DNA of 64,000 nucleotides from an uncultured Clostridia bacterium (GCA_937901125.1 CALCGT010000027.1:19472-83471), one strand, 5' to 3'; numbered from the stretch's first letter, positions 13,199 through 22,417 are shown. The notes: generated from the sequence alone by a model not told the origin. Translations and numbers: made by a program.

Positions 13199-14473
13199 TT
13201 ATTTCCCTTGCTGCATCACGTTGATGATGGTCGCATCCATGGGTGCCATGCCCTCGTCGGAAATTCTGCCCAGATTTTTCTCCGTCTGCTCCGCAGAAGA
13301 TCCGATGACGCCGAAGTTATGGGGGATCTCCACCCCTTCCATGGCCAGCATCGCGGAAAGATATGCGGAATATACCCCGGCGGAAGCTTTCAGGGCGCAG
13401 CCTGTGCTACCGCCGTCACAAATCATCCCTGTCAGGTTTGCCGCCATGTGATCCATTGCCGCAGAAACCTCTTTCACACCGCCACCCATCAGATAGACGA
13501 TGCCGGAAGCCGCGCCGCTGCCGCCGCCCAATACGCAGCCGCAAAGGGCAGACAGTCTGCCGGTATAATGCTTGCTGTAAATGGTGATGAGACCGCTCAG
13601 TGCCACCGCACGGATGATTTCTTCCTCAGATTTTCCCGTATATCTGCCATAGGAAACAACAGGCATAGAGCAAAGGATGCCATGGGAGCCGCTGCCAACG
13701 ATGCTCATTGCCGCAAAGGGCAAACCAGCCAGTCTCGCATCCATGGCAGAGCAGGTCAGCTTCTGAGCCGCATAAATCATGTCATTGCCGCCCAATGCTC
13801 CTTTGTTCTGGAAAGCGGATAACGTTTTCCAAATACTCAGACCAACACCCTTTTCCCCTTCTGCAGAAAGCTGACAGTTCATTTCGATCATACCTTTGAT
13901 ACAGTCCAGTTCTTCGATGGGTACGTTTTTCGTGTAATCCACCATATCTGCCACGGTCACAGCTTCAAAATCGAACGTATTCCCTTTAGCTGCCGCTTCT
14001 GCCTTTTCCCCCTGGAACAGCACTTCGTTATCCTTAGCCACATAAACGATATTGGCATGGAAATCCTCAATACGGCAAAGACCTACACCCTTTGTGGTGC
14101 TCACTTCCGCTTCAATAAAGATACTTTCCTTTGTTTTATCCACATGAATTTCAATAGGAATAGACAACGCCTTTGCCTGAGCCACATGATCTGCTGTAAT
14201 ATTTTTCAGCACCTCCAGCCCCAGCTGCCAATCGCCGCCCAAAGCCCCCAAGGCCGCTGCCATTTCGCAGCCCAGTTCTTCTGTACCGGGAATGGCACAG
14301 GAAAAGGCATTTTTATACATGCCGCCATTCATTGTCATTTCGATATGCAGCAGACTGCCGCCAACGGCAGCATAGGCCCTTGCCGCCGCCAGAGCAATGG
14401 CACCTACCTCCGTTACCCCCAAGGCAGGTCTTATTTCACTTTTTAGTAATGCTGTATAGTCAAATGTTATCAT
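13199..14473 (-). CDS. cyuA: L-cysteine desulfidase (CyuA/YhaM, UPF0597 family)
   Basis: Family enzymes split L-cysteine to pyruvate, sulfide and ammonia with an oxygen-sensitive [4Fe-4S] cluster and resemble the serine dehydratase alpha chain. 424 residues, usual length. Conserved cysteines occur in RLSALCGCVLGGGSGAA and TGMICDGGSTGCALKASAG; the motif SIVGSGSHGILCSMPV is also typical. The start at 14473 (MITFDY) has GGAGGAGGAA upstream; the ATG at 14494 does not. It diverges from an NSS amino-acid transporter gene, suggesting uptake and degradation of the same amino acid (inference). L-serine is an alternative substrate. Confidence 0.87.
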   Translation of the reverse strand: MITFDYTALLKSEIRPALGVTEVGAIALAAARAYAAVGGSLLHIEMTMNGGMYKNAFSCAIPGTEELGCEMAAALGALGGDWQLGLEVLKNITADHVAQAKALSIPIEIHVDKTKESIFIEAEVSTTKGVGLCRIEDFHANIVYVAKDNEVLFQGEKAEAAAKGNTFDFEAVTVADMVDYTKNVPIEELDCIKGMIEMNCQLSAEGEKGVGLSIWKTLSAFQNKGALGGNDMIYAAQKLTCSAMDARLAGLPFAAMSIVGSGSHGILCSMPVVSYGRYTGKSEEEIIRAVALSGLITIYSKHYTGRLSALCGCVLGGGSGAASGIVYLMGGGVKEVSAAMDHMAANLTGMICDGGSTGCALKASAGVYSAYLSAMLAMEGVEIPHNFGVIGSSAEQTEKNLGRISDEGMAPMDATIINVMQQGK

Positions 14474-14622
14474 TTCTGCTTCCTCCTCCGTCACTTTGGT
14501 TGCTTTTTGTTCTAATAGTATAACTTTTTCTATGGGCTTTTGCTAGCCCCTTTCTTGTTTCTCCATCAATACATCAATAAAACGATTTTTTCGATTGTGC
14601 TCATTGAATTTTTCGATTTATA

Positions 14623-14651
14623 TTGTTTTCCGCGAAAAATGCCAGTATAAT
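14623..14651 (+). promoter_or_regulatory. Promoter of the NSS transporter gene
   Basis: TTGTTT (14623-14628) and TATAAT (14646-14651), 17 bp apart, 57 bp before the ATG. The 235-bp divergent gap must also hold the cyuA promoter, which I could not pin down. Confidence 0.7.
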
Positions 14652-14708
14652 ATGAAAGAAGTTTGCCTGACAAGGCAGCATAGGTTTTTATGATTTAGGA
14701 GGGTCACT

Positions 14709-16085
14709 ATGGAACAAAAAAGAGAAAAATTTGCGTCCCGCTTGGGGTTTATCCTCATTTCCGCAGGCTGTGCCATCGGTCTGGGGAATGTTTGGAAATT
14801 TCCCTATATCACAGGGAAATACGGCGGTGCCGCATTTGTACTGATCTATTTCGTTTTCCTGCTCGTTCTGGGCATTCCTGTATTGACGGCAGAGCTTGCC
14901 GTAGGCCGCGCCAGCCAAAAGAGCGTTGCCATGTCTATGGATGTTTTGGAGCCCAAGGGCAGCAAATGGCACTGGTTCAAATATCCTGCCATGGCTGGCA
15001 ACTATATTCTGATGATGTTCTACACCACAGTAGCCGGCTGGATGGTCTATTATTTCTTTAAAATGGCAACCGGCGGCTTTGTTGGGCTGGATGCCGATGG
15101 GGTCGGTGCAGCCTTTGGCAGCACATTGGCAAGCCCCGCCATCAACGTAGGGTTTATGATCGCCGTTATCATCGGCTGTATGCTGATCGTCGGCAAGGGT
15201 CTGCAAAATGGTGTAGAAAAGATCACTAAAGTGATGATGCTGGCTTTGCTGGCTCTGATGGTGGTACTGGCTGTTCGCTCCTTCTTTTTGGCAGGGGGCG
15301 AAGAAGGGCTGCGCTTCTATCTCTACCCTGACTTTTCCAAGCTGATGGAATACGGCCTGACAGAAGTGCTTTTCGCCGCCATGAGCCAGGCATTCTTCAC
15401 ACTGAGCATTGGTATGGGTGCCATGGCTATCTTTGGCAGCTTCATTGATCGCAGCCACTCCCTGACAGGGGAAGCCATCTGCATCACCCTTTTGGATACT
15501 TCTGTGGCATTGATGGCAGGTCTTATCATTTTTCCTGCCTGCTTTGCCTACGGCGTTGACCCCGGTCAGGGCCCCGGGCTGATCTTCGTTACTCTGCCCA
15601 ATGTATTCAATGCCATGCCCGGTGGACGCCTGTGGGGTACATTGTTCTTCCTATTCATGTGCTTTGCGGCCTTTTCCACAGTCATCGGCGTATTCCAGAA
15701 CCTGATTACCTTCTGGACAGATATGACCGATGCCCCCAAAAAGAAGATCGTTGCCATCCATATGGTAGCCCTGATCCTGCTTTGCCTGCCCTGCGCCCTG
15801 GGCTTCAATGTGCTGAGTTTCCTACAGCCCCTGGGGGAAGGCTCTGGTGTGCTGGATCTGGAGGACTTCATCGTATCCAACAATATCCTGCCTTTGGGCA
15901 GCATCGTTTATGTCCTGTTCTGCTCCTGGAAAATGGGCTGGGGCTGGGATAAATTCATGGCAGAAGCCAATGCCGGCAACGGCATCAAATTCCCCAATGC
16001 CATCCGCCTGTATATCAAATATATCCTGCCTCTTATCATCCTGTTTGTATTCGTGATGGGATATATCTCCATGTTCGGGAAATAA
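14709..16085 (+). CDS. Sodium-dependent amino-acid transporter, NSS/SNF family
   Basis: 458 residues with about 12 membrane segments, the bacterial length (compare MhsT, LeuT). The N-terminal signature SRLGFILISAGCAIGLGNVWKFPYITGKYGGAAFVLIYF is complete, including the unwound TM1 region. TM6 (MSQAFFTLSIGMGAMAIFGSF) keeps the substrate-binding unwound segment. It imports an amino acid with Na+; substrate is not evident, but divergence from the cysteine desulfidase gene suggests a sulfur or small neutral amino acid. TAGGAGGG site; strong terminator follows. Confidence 0.93.
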   Translation: MEQKREKFASRLGFILISAGCAIGLGNVWKFPYITGKYGGAAFVLIYFVFLLVLGIPVLTAELAVGRASQKSVAMSMDVLEPKGSKWHWFKYPAMAGNYILMMFYTTVAGWMVYYFFKMATGGFVGLDADGVGAAFGSTLASPAINVGFMIAVIIGCMLIVGKGLQNGVEKITKVMMLALLALMVVLAVRSFFLAGGEEGLRFYLYPDFSKLMEYGLTEVLFAAMSQAFFTLSIGMGAMAIFGSFIDRSHSLTGEAICITLLDTSVALMAGLIIFPACFAYGVDPGQGPGLIFVTLPNVFNAMPGGRLWGTLFFLFMCFAAFSTVIGVFQNLITFWTDMTDAPKKKIVAIHMVALILLCLPCALGFNVLSFLQPLGEGSGVLDLEDFIVSNNILPLGSIVYVLFCSWKMGWGWDKFMAEANAGNGIKFPNAIRLYIKYILPLIILFVFVMGYISMFGK

Positions 16086-16098
16086 GGCGCAAAAGATT

Positions 16099-16127
16099 AA
16101 GCCTTGGCGAAAGCCAAGGCTTTTTTT
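16099..16127 (+). terminator. Intrinsic terminator of the NSS gene
   Basis: AAGCCTTGGC, GAAA loop, GCCAAGGCTT followed by six T. Confidence 0.93.
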
Positions 16128-16196
16128 GCTATCAAAACTCTACGAAGCGTTGATTGTGTTTCTTTGCTCCCCTTTCTATACTGGAGAAAAAAGGAG

Positions 16197-16578
16197 ATGA
16201 GCAAAATAAAATTTCAACCAATCGACCTGCGAACCCTGCCAAGGGGCGAGATGTTCTATTATTTTTCAAAAATGGCACCCACGGGCTATTCCCTGACCGT
16301 TTCCATGGACGTGACAAAGCTGCGGCAAACCCTGAAAGAGGCAGGGCTGAAATTCTTTCCCGCCTATCTTTGGCTGATCACGAAAAATCTGAATCAGCAA
16401 ATGGAATTTAAGATGGCAATACAGGAGGAAACACTGGGGTATTTCAACAGTCTACCCCCCCTTTTACGCCACCTTCCACCACGCCGCCACCGATGGCTAT
16501 CATATCCATCTGTTCCTGCAATCCCTGCAAAAAGATATGGATACCTTTTCCCAATATATCAACAATGCTCTCAAATGA
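16197..16578 (+). pseudogene. Chloramphenicol acetyltransferase-like gene with internal deletion
   Basis: Starts MSKIKFQPIDLRTLPRGEMFYYFSK and continues KMAIQEETLGYFNSL, an intact first 85 or so residues of a CAT-fold acyltransferase. At a run of seven C (about 16454-16460) the frame is lost. In another frame the C-terminal part follows at once: FYATFHHAATDGYHIHLFLQ, containing the catalytic HHxxxDG motif, and it ends at 16578. The central roughly 80-90 residues of the usual 210 are missing. The remnant therefore has its active-site strand but no complete trimer core and is non-functional. Its end overlaps the def gene by 8 bp on the other strand. Confidence 0.8.
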
Positions 16579-16981
16579 TGATGCCGTTGCAGTGGTCGAT
16601 CTCATGCTGGATGACTTCCGCCACCCAGCCGGAAAATTTATGTCGCTGCTGCTTCCAGGAAGCATCCAGATATTCCACCTCAATCTCCTCATATCTGGTG
16701 GTTTTCCGGGTGCCTGTCAGGGAAAGGCAGCCCTCCTCCGCTTCATAGGAGCCGCTTTTTGCCACGATGACAGGATTGATCATGGCCACGTTCATAACCC
16801 CCATATTTACAGCAATGATGCATTTTTTCACACCAATCATATTGGCAGCAAGACCAACACAGCCGGCTTCATTGGCTTTCAGCGTATCCAGCAGATCCTG
16901 CACCACCTGCTGATCGGCTTTTGTGGCAGGCTGCGATTTCTGTTTCAAGAAAAATTCATCTTTTATGATCGATTTTACCAT
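16571..16981 (-). CDS. def: Peptide deformylase, short clostridial type
   Basis: Removes the N-formyl group from nascent proteins using a metal held by one Cys and two His. 136 residues from the ATG at 16981, which has AGGAGG upstream; the frame extends 28 codons further without a site. Motif 2 EEGCLSL and motif 3 QHEIDHCNGI are intact (Cys plus HEIDH). Motif 1 reads CVGLAANMIG, so the usual Gln of GLAAxQ is Met, seen also in other short clostridial PDFs. A second, canonical PDF would be expected elsewhere in the genome. Confidence 0.88.
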   Translation of the reverse strand: MVKSIIKDEFFLKQKSQPATKADQQVVQDLLDTLKANEAGCVGLAANMIGVKKCIIAVNMGVMNVAMINPVIVAKSGSYEAEEGCLSLTGTRKTTRYEEIEVEYLDASWKQQRHKFSGWVAEVIQHEIDHCNGIII

Positions 16982-17033
16982 AGTTTCCTCCTGCATATAG
17001 AAGAGACACCCTTTAAAGGAGTCCTGATAAGAA

Positions 17034-17079
17034 AACAAAAAACCGGAAGAGATCCTTAAAATCAAGGCCGCTTTCGGTT
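17034..17079 (-). terminator. Terminator of asnS
   Basis: Minus-strand AACCGAAAG and CTTCCGGTT enclose an inner CCTTGATTTTAAGG hairpin and are followed by TTTTG. Confidence 0.75.
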
Positions 17080-17113
17080 TTTGTTTTTTGTAAATTTTTA
17101 TTGCATCAGCAGA

Positions 17114-18508
17114 TTAGAATTCAGCATTCTTTACGGTTCTGGGGTAAGGCAGTACGTCACGGATATTGCCTACACCTGTCAGGTACATTACTGCACGTTC
17201 GAAACCCAGACCGAAGCCTGCGTGTCTGGTGCCGCCGTATTTCCGCAGATCCAGATACCACCAGTAATCTTCTTTTTTCAGACCCAGTTCGTTCATACGG
17301 GCTTCCAGAACATCCAGTCTTTCTTCTCTCTGGCTGCCGCCGATGATTTCACCAACGCCAGGAACCAGCAGGTCCATGGCTGCTACAGTCTTGCCGTCAT
17401 CATTCAGGCGCATATAGAAGGCTTTGATTTCTGTAGGGTAGTCTGTAACGAATACGGGTTTTTTGAAAATCTGTTCTGTCAGATAGCGTTCATGCTCTGT
17501 CTGCAGGTCGATGCCCCATTCTACGGGATATTCGAACTGATGACCGGATTTTTTCAGCAGTTCTACTGCTTCTGTATAGGTCACTCTGCCAAAGTCGTTG
17601 TTCAGGATGTTGTTCAGTCTATCCAGCAGGCCCTTGTCCACAAAGCTGTTGAAGAATTCCATTTCTTCGGGAGCATTGTCCAGCACATACTGGATGATGT
17701 ATTTCAGCATTTCTTCAGCAATTTCCATGTTATCGTTCAGATCAGCAAAAGCCATTTCAGGCTCGATCATCCAGAATTCTGCAGCGTGTCTTGTTGTGTT
17801 GGAATTTTCCGCACGGAAGGTGGGGCCGAAAGTATAGATATTGCGGAATGCCATAGCAAATGTTTCCGCGGAAAGCTGACCGGATACTGTCAGGTTTGTT
17901 TCCTTGCCGAAGAAGTCCTTGGAATAGTCTACCTTGCCGTCTTCTGTACGGGGCAGGTTTTCCAGATCCAGTGTGGTTACACGGAACATTTCGCCGGCAC
18001 CTTCACAGTCGGAGCCTGTGATGATAGGTGTATGAGCATAAACGAAGCCTTTGCCCTGGAAGAATTCATGGATCGCCATAGCGATCAGGCTGCGTACACG
18101 GAAAGTTGCAGAGAACAGGTTTGTTCTGGGGCGCAGATAAGCGATTTCACGCAGGAATTCTACAGAGTGGCGTTTTTTCTGCAGAGGATAATCGGGTGTA
18201 GAAGTGCCTTCCACTGCGATTTCTGTTGCTTTGATTTCAAAGGGCTGTTTTGCTTCGGGTGTCTCCACCAGCAGACCTTTTACGATCAGGGCTGCACCAA
18301 CGTTCTGTTTGGAAATTTCTTCGTAGTTGGAGAGCTTTTCTGCTTCGAATACGATCTGGATGTTCTTAAAGAAAGACCCATCGTTCAGTTCGATGAAGCC
18401 AAAGTTTTTGGAGACACGCATGGTGCGGATCCAGCCGCCCAGGGTCACTTCTTTATTGGCATACTCCGCTGTGTTGCGGTAGATAGATTTTACGGTTGTC
18501 AAATCCAT
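17114..18508 (-). CDS. asnS: Asparaginyl-tRNA synthetase
   Basis: 464 residues. N-terminal OB-fold anticodon-binding domain (VTLGGWIRTMRVSKNFGFIELND) followed by the class II catalytic domain: motif 2 FRAENSNTTRHAAEFWMIEPE and motif 3 GFGLGFERAVMYLTG with the invariant Arg. It attaches Asn to tRNA-Asn. Stands alone with its own terminator; 80 bp separate it from the msrAB gene upstream on the same strand. Confidence 0.97.
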   Translation of the reverse strand: MDLTTVKSIYRNTAEYANKEVTLGGWIRTMRVSKNFGFIELNDGSFFKNIQIVFEAEKLSNYEEISKQNVGAALIVKGLLVETPEAKQPFEIKATEIAVEGTSTPDYPLQKKRHSVEFLREIAYLRPRTNLFSATFRVRSLIAMAIHEFFQGKGFVYAHTPIITGSDCEGAGEMFRVTTLDLENLPRTEDGKVDYSKDFFGKETNLTVSGQLSAETFAMAFRNIYTFGPTFRAENSNTTRHAAEFWMIEPEMAFADLNDNMEIAEEMLKYIIQYVLDNAPEEMEFFNSFVDKGLLDRLNNILNNDFGRVTYTEAVELLKKSGHQFEYPVEWGIDLQTEHERYLTEQIFKKPVFVTDYPTEIKAFYMRLNDDGKTVAAMDLLVPGVGEIIGGSQREERLDVLEARMNELGLKKEDYWWYLDLRKYGGTRHAGFGLGFERAVMYLTGVGNIRDVLPYPRTVKNAEF

Positions 18509-18587
18509 GTTTTTTCTTCCTTTCCAAGATATTTTTTCACATTATCCCTATTGTAGCCGTTTTGGGGCAAAAAGACAACCTCTTTTC

Positions 18588-19562
18588 TCAGAGAAAAGGC
18601 AGAAAATCGCCATATCCTTCCCGTTCCATGTCCTCTTTGGGGATAAAACGGAGAGAAGCACTGTTGATACAGTAGCGCAAGCCTCCCAACCGGGCAGGGC
18701 CATCATCAAAAACATGTCCCAGATGGGCATTGCCCACACGGCTACGCACCTCTGTACGAATCATGCCGAAGGAAAGGTCGTCGTATTCCGTAACGGTATT
18801 AGGGTCGATGGGCTTGGCAAAGGCCGGCCAGCCGCAGGCAGAAGGGAATTTATCCTTCGAGGAAAACAGGGGCTCTCCAGTAGTGATATCCACATAAATG
18901 CCCTCCCGTTTTGTGTTCCAGTATGCATTTTCAAAGGGGGGCTCTGTGGCATTCTGCTGGGTCACGGCATACTGCATGGGGGTCAAGGCCTCTTTCAGCT
19001 CCGCCGTGGTCTTTCTGGTATAACGATTAGGGTCTACCACCCGCTGTTTCATCTTGGCGATTTTTGCAAAATTGATGTGGCAGTAGCCGCCGGGGTTTTT
19101 ATCCAGATAATCCTGATGGTATTCCTCCGCAGGGATGAACTGCAGCAAAGGCAGGTTTTCCACCATAATGGGAGCGTCATATTCCTTCTGCAATTCTTTC
19201 AGAAAATCGGCGGCAATCAGACGCTGTTCTTCGTTCAGGGAATAGATGCCCGTGCGGTACTGGATGCCGAAATCCGCTCCCTGTCTGCCCAAAGAGGTCG
19301 GGTCGATGGTATAGGCATATTCCCTCAGGATTTCTTTCAGAGAAATGATATCTGCATCGAAAACCACTTCCACCGTTTCCGCATGACCGCTGTGGCTGCA
19401 AACCTCCTCATAGGTGACGCTTTCCGGCAGCTCCGGGTTCCAGCCCTCTTTTTTCCCGAAGGCATAGCCCACACGGGTGGAAAGCACGCTTTCGATGGTT
19501 TTCATATAATGCTCGGTGCCCCAAAAGCAGCCACCGGCTAAATAAATGGTTTCTTTTTTCAA
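18588..19562 (-). CDS. msrAB: Peptide methionine sulfoxide reductase MsrA-MsrB fusion
   Basis: Repairs both S and R epimers of methionine sulfoxide. 324 residues. MsrA domain: GGCFWG (catalytic Cys12), later EEYHQDYLDKNPGGYCHI. MsrB domain: FPSACGWPAFAKP, EVRSRVGNAHLGHVFDDGP and the catalytic RYCINSASLRF. I saw no pair of CxxC zinc sites in MsrB, so it is likely the zinc-free form. The start is TTG 19562, preceded by AAAGGAGG; the upstream ATG at 19607 would overlap the nitrilase gene. The two genes are 14 bp apart and probably co-transcribed. Confidence 0.93.
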   Translation of the reverse strand: MKKETIYLAGGCFWGTEHYMKTIESVLSTRVGYAFGKKEGWNPELPESVTYEEVCSHSGHAETVEVVFDADIISLKEILREYAYTIDPTSLGRQGADFGIQYRTGIYSLNEEQRLIAADFLKELQKEYDAPIMVENLPLLQFIPAEEYHQDYLDKNPGGYCHINFAKIAKMKQRVVDPNRYTRKTTAELKEALTPMQYAVTQQNATEPPFENAYWNTKREGIYVDITTGEPLFSSKDKFPSACGWPAFAKPIDPNTVTEYDDLSFGMIRTEVRSRVGNAHLGHVFDDGPARLGGLRYCINSASLRFIPKEDMEREGYGDFLPFL

Positions 19563-19576
19563 AGAAATCCCTCCTT

Positions 19577-20440
19577 TTATTTGAACAGTTTCTTTGTAAG
19601 ATTCCAATGGGCTTTGCCGCTGGTCTCTTCTGTGACCACATCGTACAGGTCTGTGCGGCGATGCTTCAGCAGTGGCAGCTGTTCTCTTACCGTTTCCACT
19701 TTTTCAAAATCCAATTCCACCGTCAGGATGCCTTCTCTTTCGTCTAGCTGTTCCACCACACTGCCCCAAGGGTCGGTGACGATAGAGTGTCCCCAGGCAT
19801 GGTAGGAAGAAGCCATATCCCTTGCGGGGGCGCAGCCTGCCATGAATACCTGATTATCCAAGGCCCGCATACGGAAGGAAAGCTCCCAATGGGCGGGGCC
19901 AGTGGTCATGTTGAAGGCAGCTGGCACAATGATGGCCTGTACCCCTTCCAACGCCAGCAGACGGGAAAGTTCGGGGAAACGGATATCATAGCAAATAATA
20001 AGACCGAATTTCCCCCAAGGGGTATCGAAGGTGGTCACATCCCTGCCTGCAGTAAAGGTGTCGGATTCCATGAAATACTGACCACCGGGGACGTTGATGT
20101 CGAATAAATGGGTCTTTCTATGGGCGCATACATACTCCCCTTTGTTGTTATATACAAAGGAGGCATTATATATTTTGCCATCGGATGCCAGAGGAATGGA
20201 ACCTGCCACGATATACAGCCCCAGTTCCTTTGCCGTTTCTGCAATTTCCTGCAAAAAGGCACTGTCTCGTTCCATGGCATATTTCACAAATGCGCTGTTT
20301 TCATAGGGACAGCAGCACATTTCCGGCAGGACAGCCATATCTGCCCCCGCCGCCTTGGCTTTTTTCAGCATAGCCTTAATCTTCCCGATATTTTCTTCTG
20401 GTGTTGCCATGGTTTTCATTTGTAGTAAGGATAATTTCAC
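19577..20440 (-). CDS. Carbon-nitrogen hydrolase (nitrilase/omega-amidase type)
   Basis: 287 residues. The catalytic triad of the superfamily is visible: Glu in VLPEMCCCPY, Lys in HRKTHLFDI, Cys in GLIICYDIRFPEL. Sequence resembles the Nit2/omega-amidase branch, which hydrolyses alpha-ketoglutaramate or similar amides (deaminated glutathione in Nit1). Starts at GTG 20440 with AAAGGAG upstream. Encoded directly before msrAB; a link to metabolite repair is inferred only. Confidence 0.87.
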   Translation of the reverse strand: MKLSLLQMKTMATPEENIGKIKAMLKKAKAAGADMAVLPEMCCCPYENSAFVKYAMERDSAFLQEIAETAKELGLYIVAGSIPLASDGKIYNASFVYNNKGEYVCAHRKTHLFDINVPGGQYFMESDTFTAGRDVTTFDTPWGKFGLIICYDIRFPELSRLLALEGVQAIIVPAAFNMTTGPAHWELSFRMRALDNQVFMAGCAPARDMASSYHAWGHSIVTDPWGSVVEQLDEREGILTVELDFEKVETVREQLPLLKHRRTDLYDVVTEETSGKAHWNLTKKLFK

Positions 20441-20565
20441 GGGAACCCACTCCTTTCGGTTCGTTCATTTTTCTGCCCTCATCATAGCATATCTGAGAAA
20501 AAAGAAAAAGAGGATTTGCCCTCTGCATAGAATAGAAAGAGCATCTATATTAAAGGAGTTTTCCC

Positions 20566-21033
20566 ATGTATCCTTATTTTCAACGAGACCCCAAACAAAA
20601 CCTGCAGACCAGAGAGATGACCTCTGCGGACCCCTTGCGGGATTTTCTGACACAAAACCCTGATTTCGGCACCCTGCTGTTTCAGGTGACCGGCGGACAG
20701 GGAGCCTTTCCCATCGGAGGGGCAACGGTAGTCATTAATAAAAACCTGACAGACGGTCACGCCCTTTCTATCACCACTACCACCGATGAAAGCGGCAAAA
20801 CCCAGGAATTTTCCCTGCCTGCCCCCCATAAGAGCATTTCCCAGACCCCCAACGAAAGGGATTATTTCGCCACCTATGATGCAGTCATCACTGCCCCGGG
20901 CTATATCGCTGTGACGGTGCGGGATATTCCCATTTTCGACGGCATCACCACCATACAGCCTGTCAATCTTTCCCCCAACCTGACCGGGCAATTCGTCACA
21001 GAAACCATCGAAGACACTGAACCTGAATTTTGA
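20566..21033 (+). CDS. Protein with a carboxypeptidase-regulatory-like beta domain
   Basis: 155 residues without a signal peptide. Residues about 40-140 read as a single beta-sandwich: FPIGGATVVINKN, TTTDESGKTQEFSLP, YDAVITAPGYIAVTVRDIPIFDGI, the pattern of transthyretin/CarboxypepD_reg domains. 15 bp upstream of a SpoIID-like/PG-binding protein gene and evidently co-transcribed. Both lack export signals, which fits proteins acting in a sporulating mother cell or released by lysis, but this is inference. AAAGGAG site before the ATG. Confidence 0.65.
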   Translation: MYPYFQRDPKQNLQTREMTSADPLRDFLTQNPDFGTLLFQVTGGQGAFPIGGATVVINKNLTDGHALSITTTTDESGKTQEFSLPAPHKSISQTPNERDYFATYDAVITAPGYIAVTVRDIPIFDGITTIQPVNLSPNLTGQFVTETIEDTEPEF

Positions 21034-21048
21034 GAAAGGAGTACAGCT

Positions 21049-22401
21049 ATGGCCTTACAGCAATTGCCTACCATCCCGGAGACCATCACCGTCCATCTGG
21101 GGCTTCCCGATCAGCCGGCGGAAAACGTCACCGTTCCCTTCCCCGACTATATCAAAAACGTGGCTTCCAGCGAAATCTATCCCACCTGGCCAGAAGCCGC
21201 CATCCGTGCAAATATCTACGCCCAGATCACCTATGCCCTGAATCGGGTCTACAATGAATTTTACCGCAGTCAGGGCTACGACTTCGATGTCACCAACACC
21301 ACCCAGTACGACCAGAAATTCATCAAGGGCAGAGATATCTATGAAAACATCAGCCGGATCGTAGATGAGATTTTCAACAACTACGTGGTACAGCAGGGGC
21401 GGGTAGACCCCTTTTTCACCGCCTACTGCAACGGCACCACCACCGTCTGTGCCGGGCTTTCCCAATGGGGAACTGTAGCCCTGGCAGAGCAGGGCTTGAC
21501 CCCTTATCAGATTTTACAGAGATTTTACGGCCCCAATATCGGCATTGTGGAAAATGCCCCCATTTCCGCCAACGTGCCTACCTATCCTGGCACCCCCCTG
21601 CGGTTGGGGGACGCCCGAAACGAAGTAAAGACCATACAGCTGCAGCTAAACCGCATCGCCGATAATTACCCGGCTATCCCGAAAATCGAAAATCCCAACG
21701 GCATATTTGATGTGGCTACGGAAAATGCCGTCAGGGAATTTCAGCGCATCTTCAACCTGGTTCTTGACGGCATCGTGGGAAAAGCCACATGGTATCAGCT
21801 GAAATATGTCTATAACGGAGTAAAGCGACTGAATGAGCTGACCTCCGAAGGACTGACCCTAGAAGAAGTGACCCGTCCCTTCCCCCCTGCGCTGCAGGAA
21901 GGCACCCAGGGGGGAAGTGTCCGTTCTCTGCAGTATTATCTGGCAGTGATCTCCTATCTTTCCGACGGCATCGTCCCCAGTGTGACCATCGACGGGATTT
22001 TCGGCCCCCAGACAAAGGCAGCTGTCATGGCCTTCCAGAATCTTGCCGGGCTGACACCTGACGGGATCGTGGGACAAAACACATGGCGGCGGATAGAACA
22101 GGCCTATCAAATCATTCTGGATACCCTGCCCCCCAATATTCAGGGACAGGGGGCAAAGATATACCCCGGCTATGTCCTTTCCCTGGGCTTGGAAAATCAG
22201 GATGTGCGTGATCTGCAGACCTATCTGCAGGGGATCGCCGATTTTTACGGTAATATCCCCCGCATCGAGGTAACAGGCATCTTTGATGAACCCACTAGGG
22301 ATACCGTCATTGCCCTGCAGTCCCAGTATGGGCTGCCCTTGGAAGGGGCGGTGGGTCCTGCCACATGGGAACGTATCCTCAACCTTTATAACTCCAGATG
22401 A
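21049..22401 (+). CDS. SpoIID/LytB-like protein with three peptidoglycan-binding repeats
   Basis: 450 residues. Residues about 15-170 resemble a SpoIID domain (VTVPFPDYIKNVASSEIYPTWPEAAIRANIYAQITYAL, LSQWGTVALAEQGLTPYQILQRFYG). Then three PG_binding_1 modules at about 185-250, 290-360 and 385-450, each with the ending D-G-I-V/A-G-x-x-T-W (DGIVGKATW, DGIVGQNTW, EGAVGPATW). SpoIID proteins are lytic transglycosylases; whether this one keeps a catalytic Glu was not settled. No signal peptide. Second gene of a two-gene unit, followed by a strong terminator. Likely spore cortex or cell-wall function. Confidence 0.8.
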   Translation: MALQQLPTIPETITVHLGLPDQPAENVTVPFPDYIKNVASSEIYPTWPEAAIRANIYAQITYALNRVYNEFYRSQGYDFDVTNTTQYDQKFIKGRDIYENISRIVDEIFNNYVVQQGRVDPFFTAYCNGTTTVCAGLSQWGTVALAEQGLTPYQILQRFYGPNIGIVENAPISANVPTYPGTPLRLGDARNEVKTIQLQLNRIADNYPAIPKIENPNGIFDVATENAVREFQRIFNLVLDGIVGKATWYQLKYVYNGVKRLNELTSEGLTLEEVTRPFPPALQEGTQGGSVRSLQYYLAVISYLSDGIVPSVTIDGIFGPQTKAAVMAFQNLAGLTPDGIVGQNTWRRIEQAYQIILDTLPPNIQGQGAKIYPGYVLSLGLENQDVRDLQTYLQGIADFYGNIPRIEVTGIFDEPTRDTVIALQSQYGLPLEGAVGPATWERILNLYNSR

Positions 22402-22417
22402 CAAAGGGTATAAAAGA

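Noticed and set aside
17081..18556. 491-codon frame antisense to asnS
   Set aside because: Shadow of asnS; Cys/Phe-rich nonsense translation.
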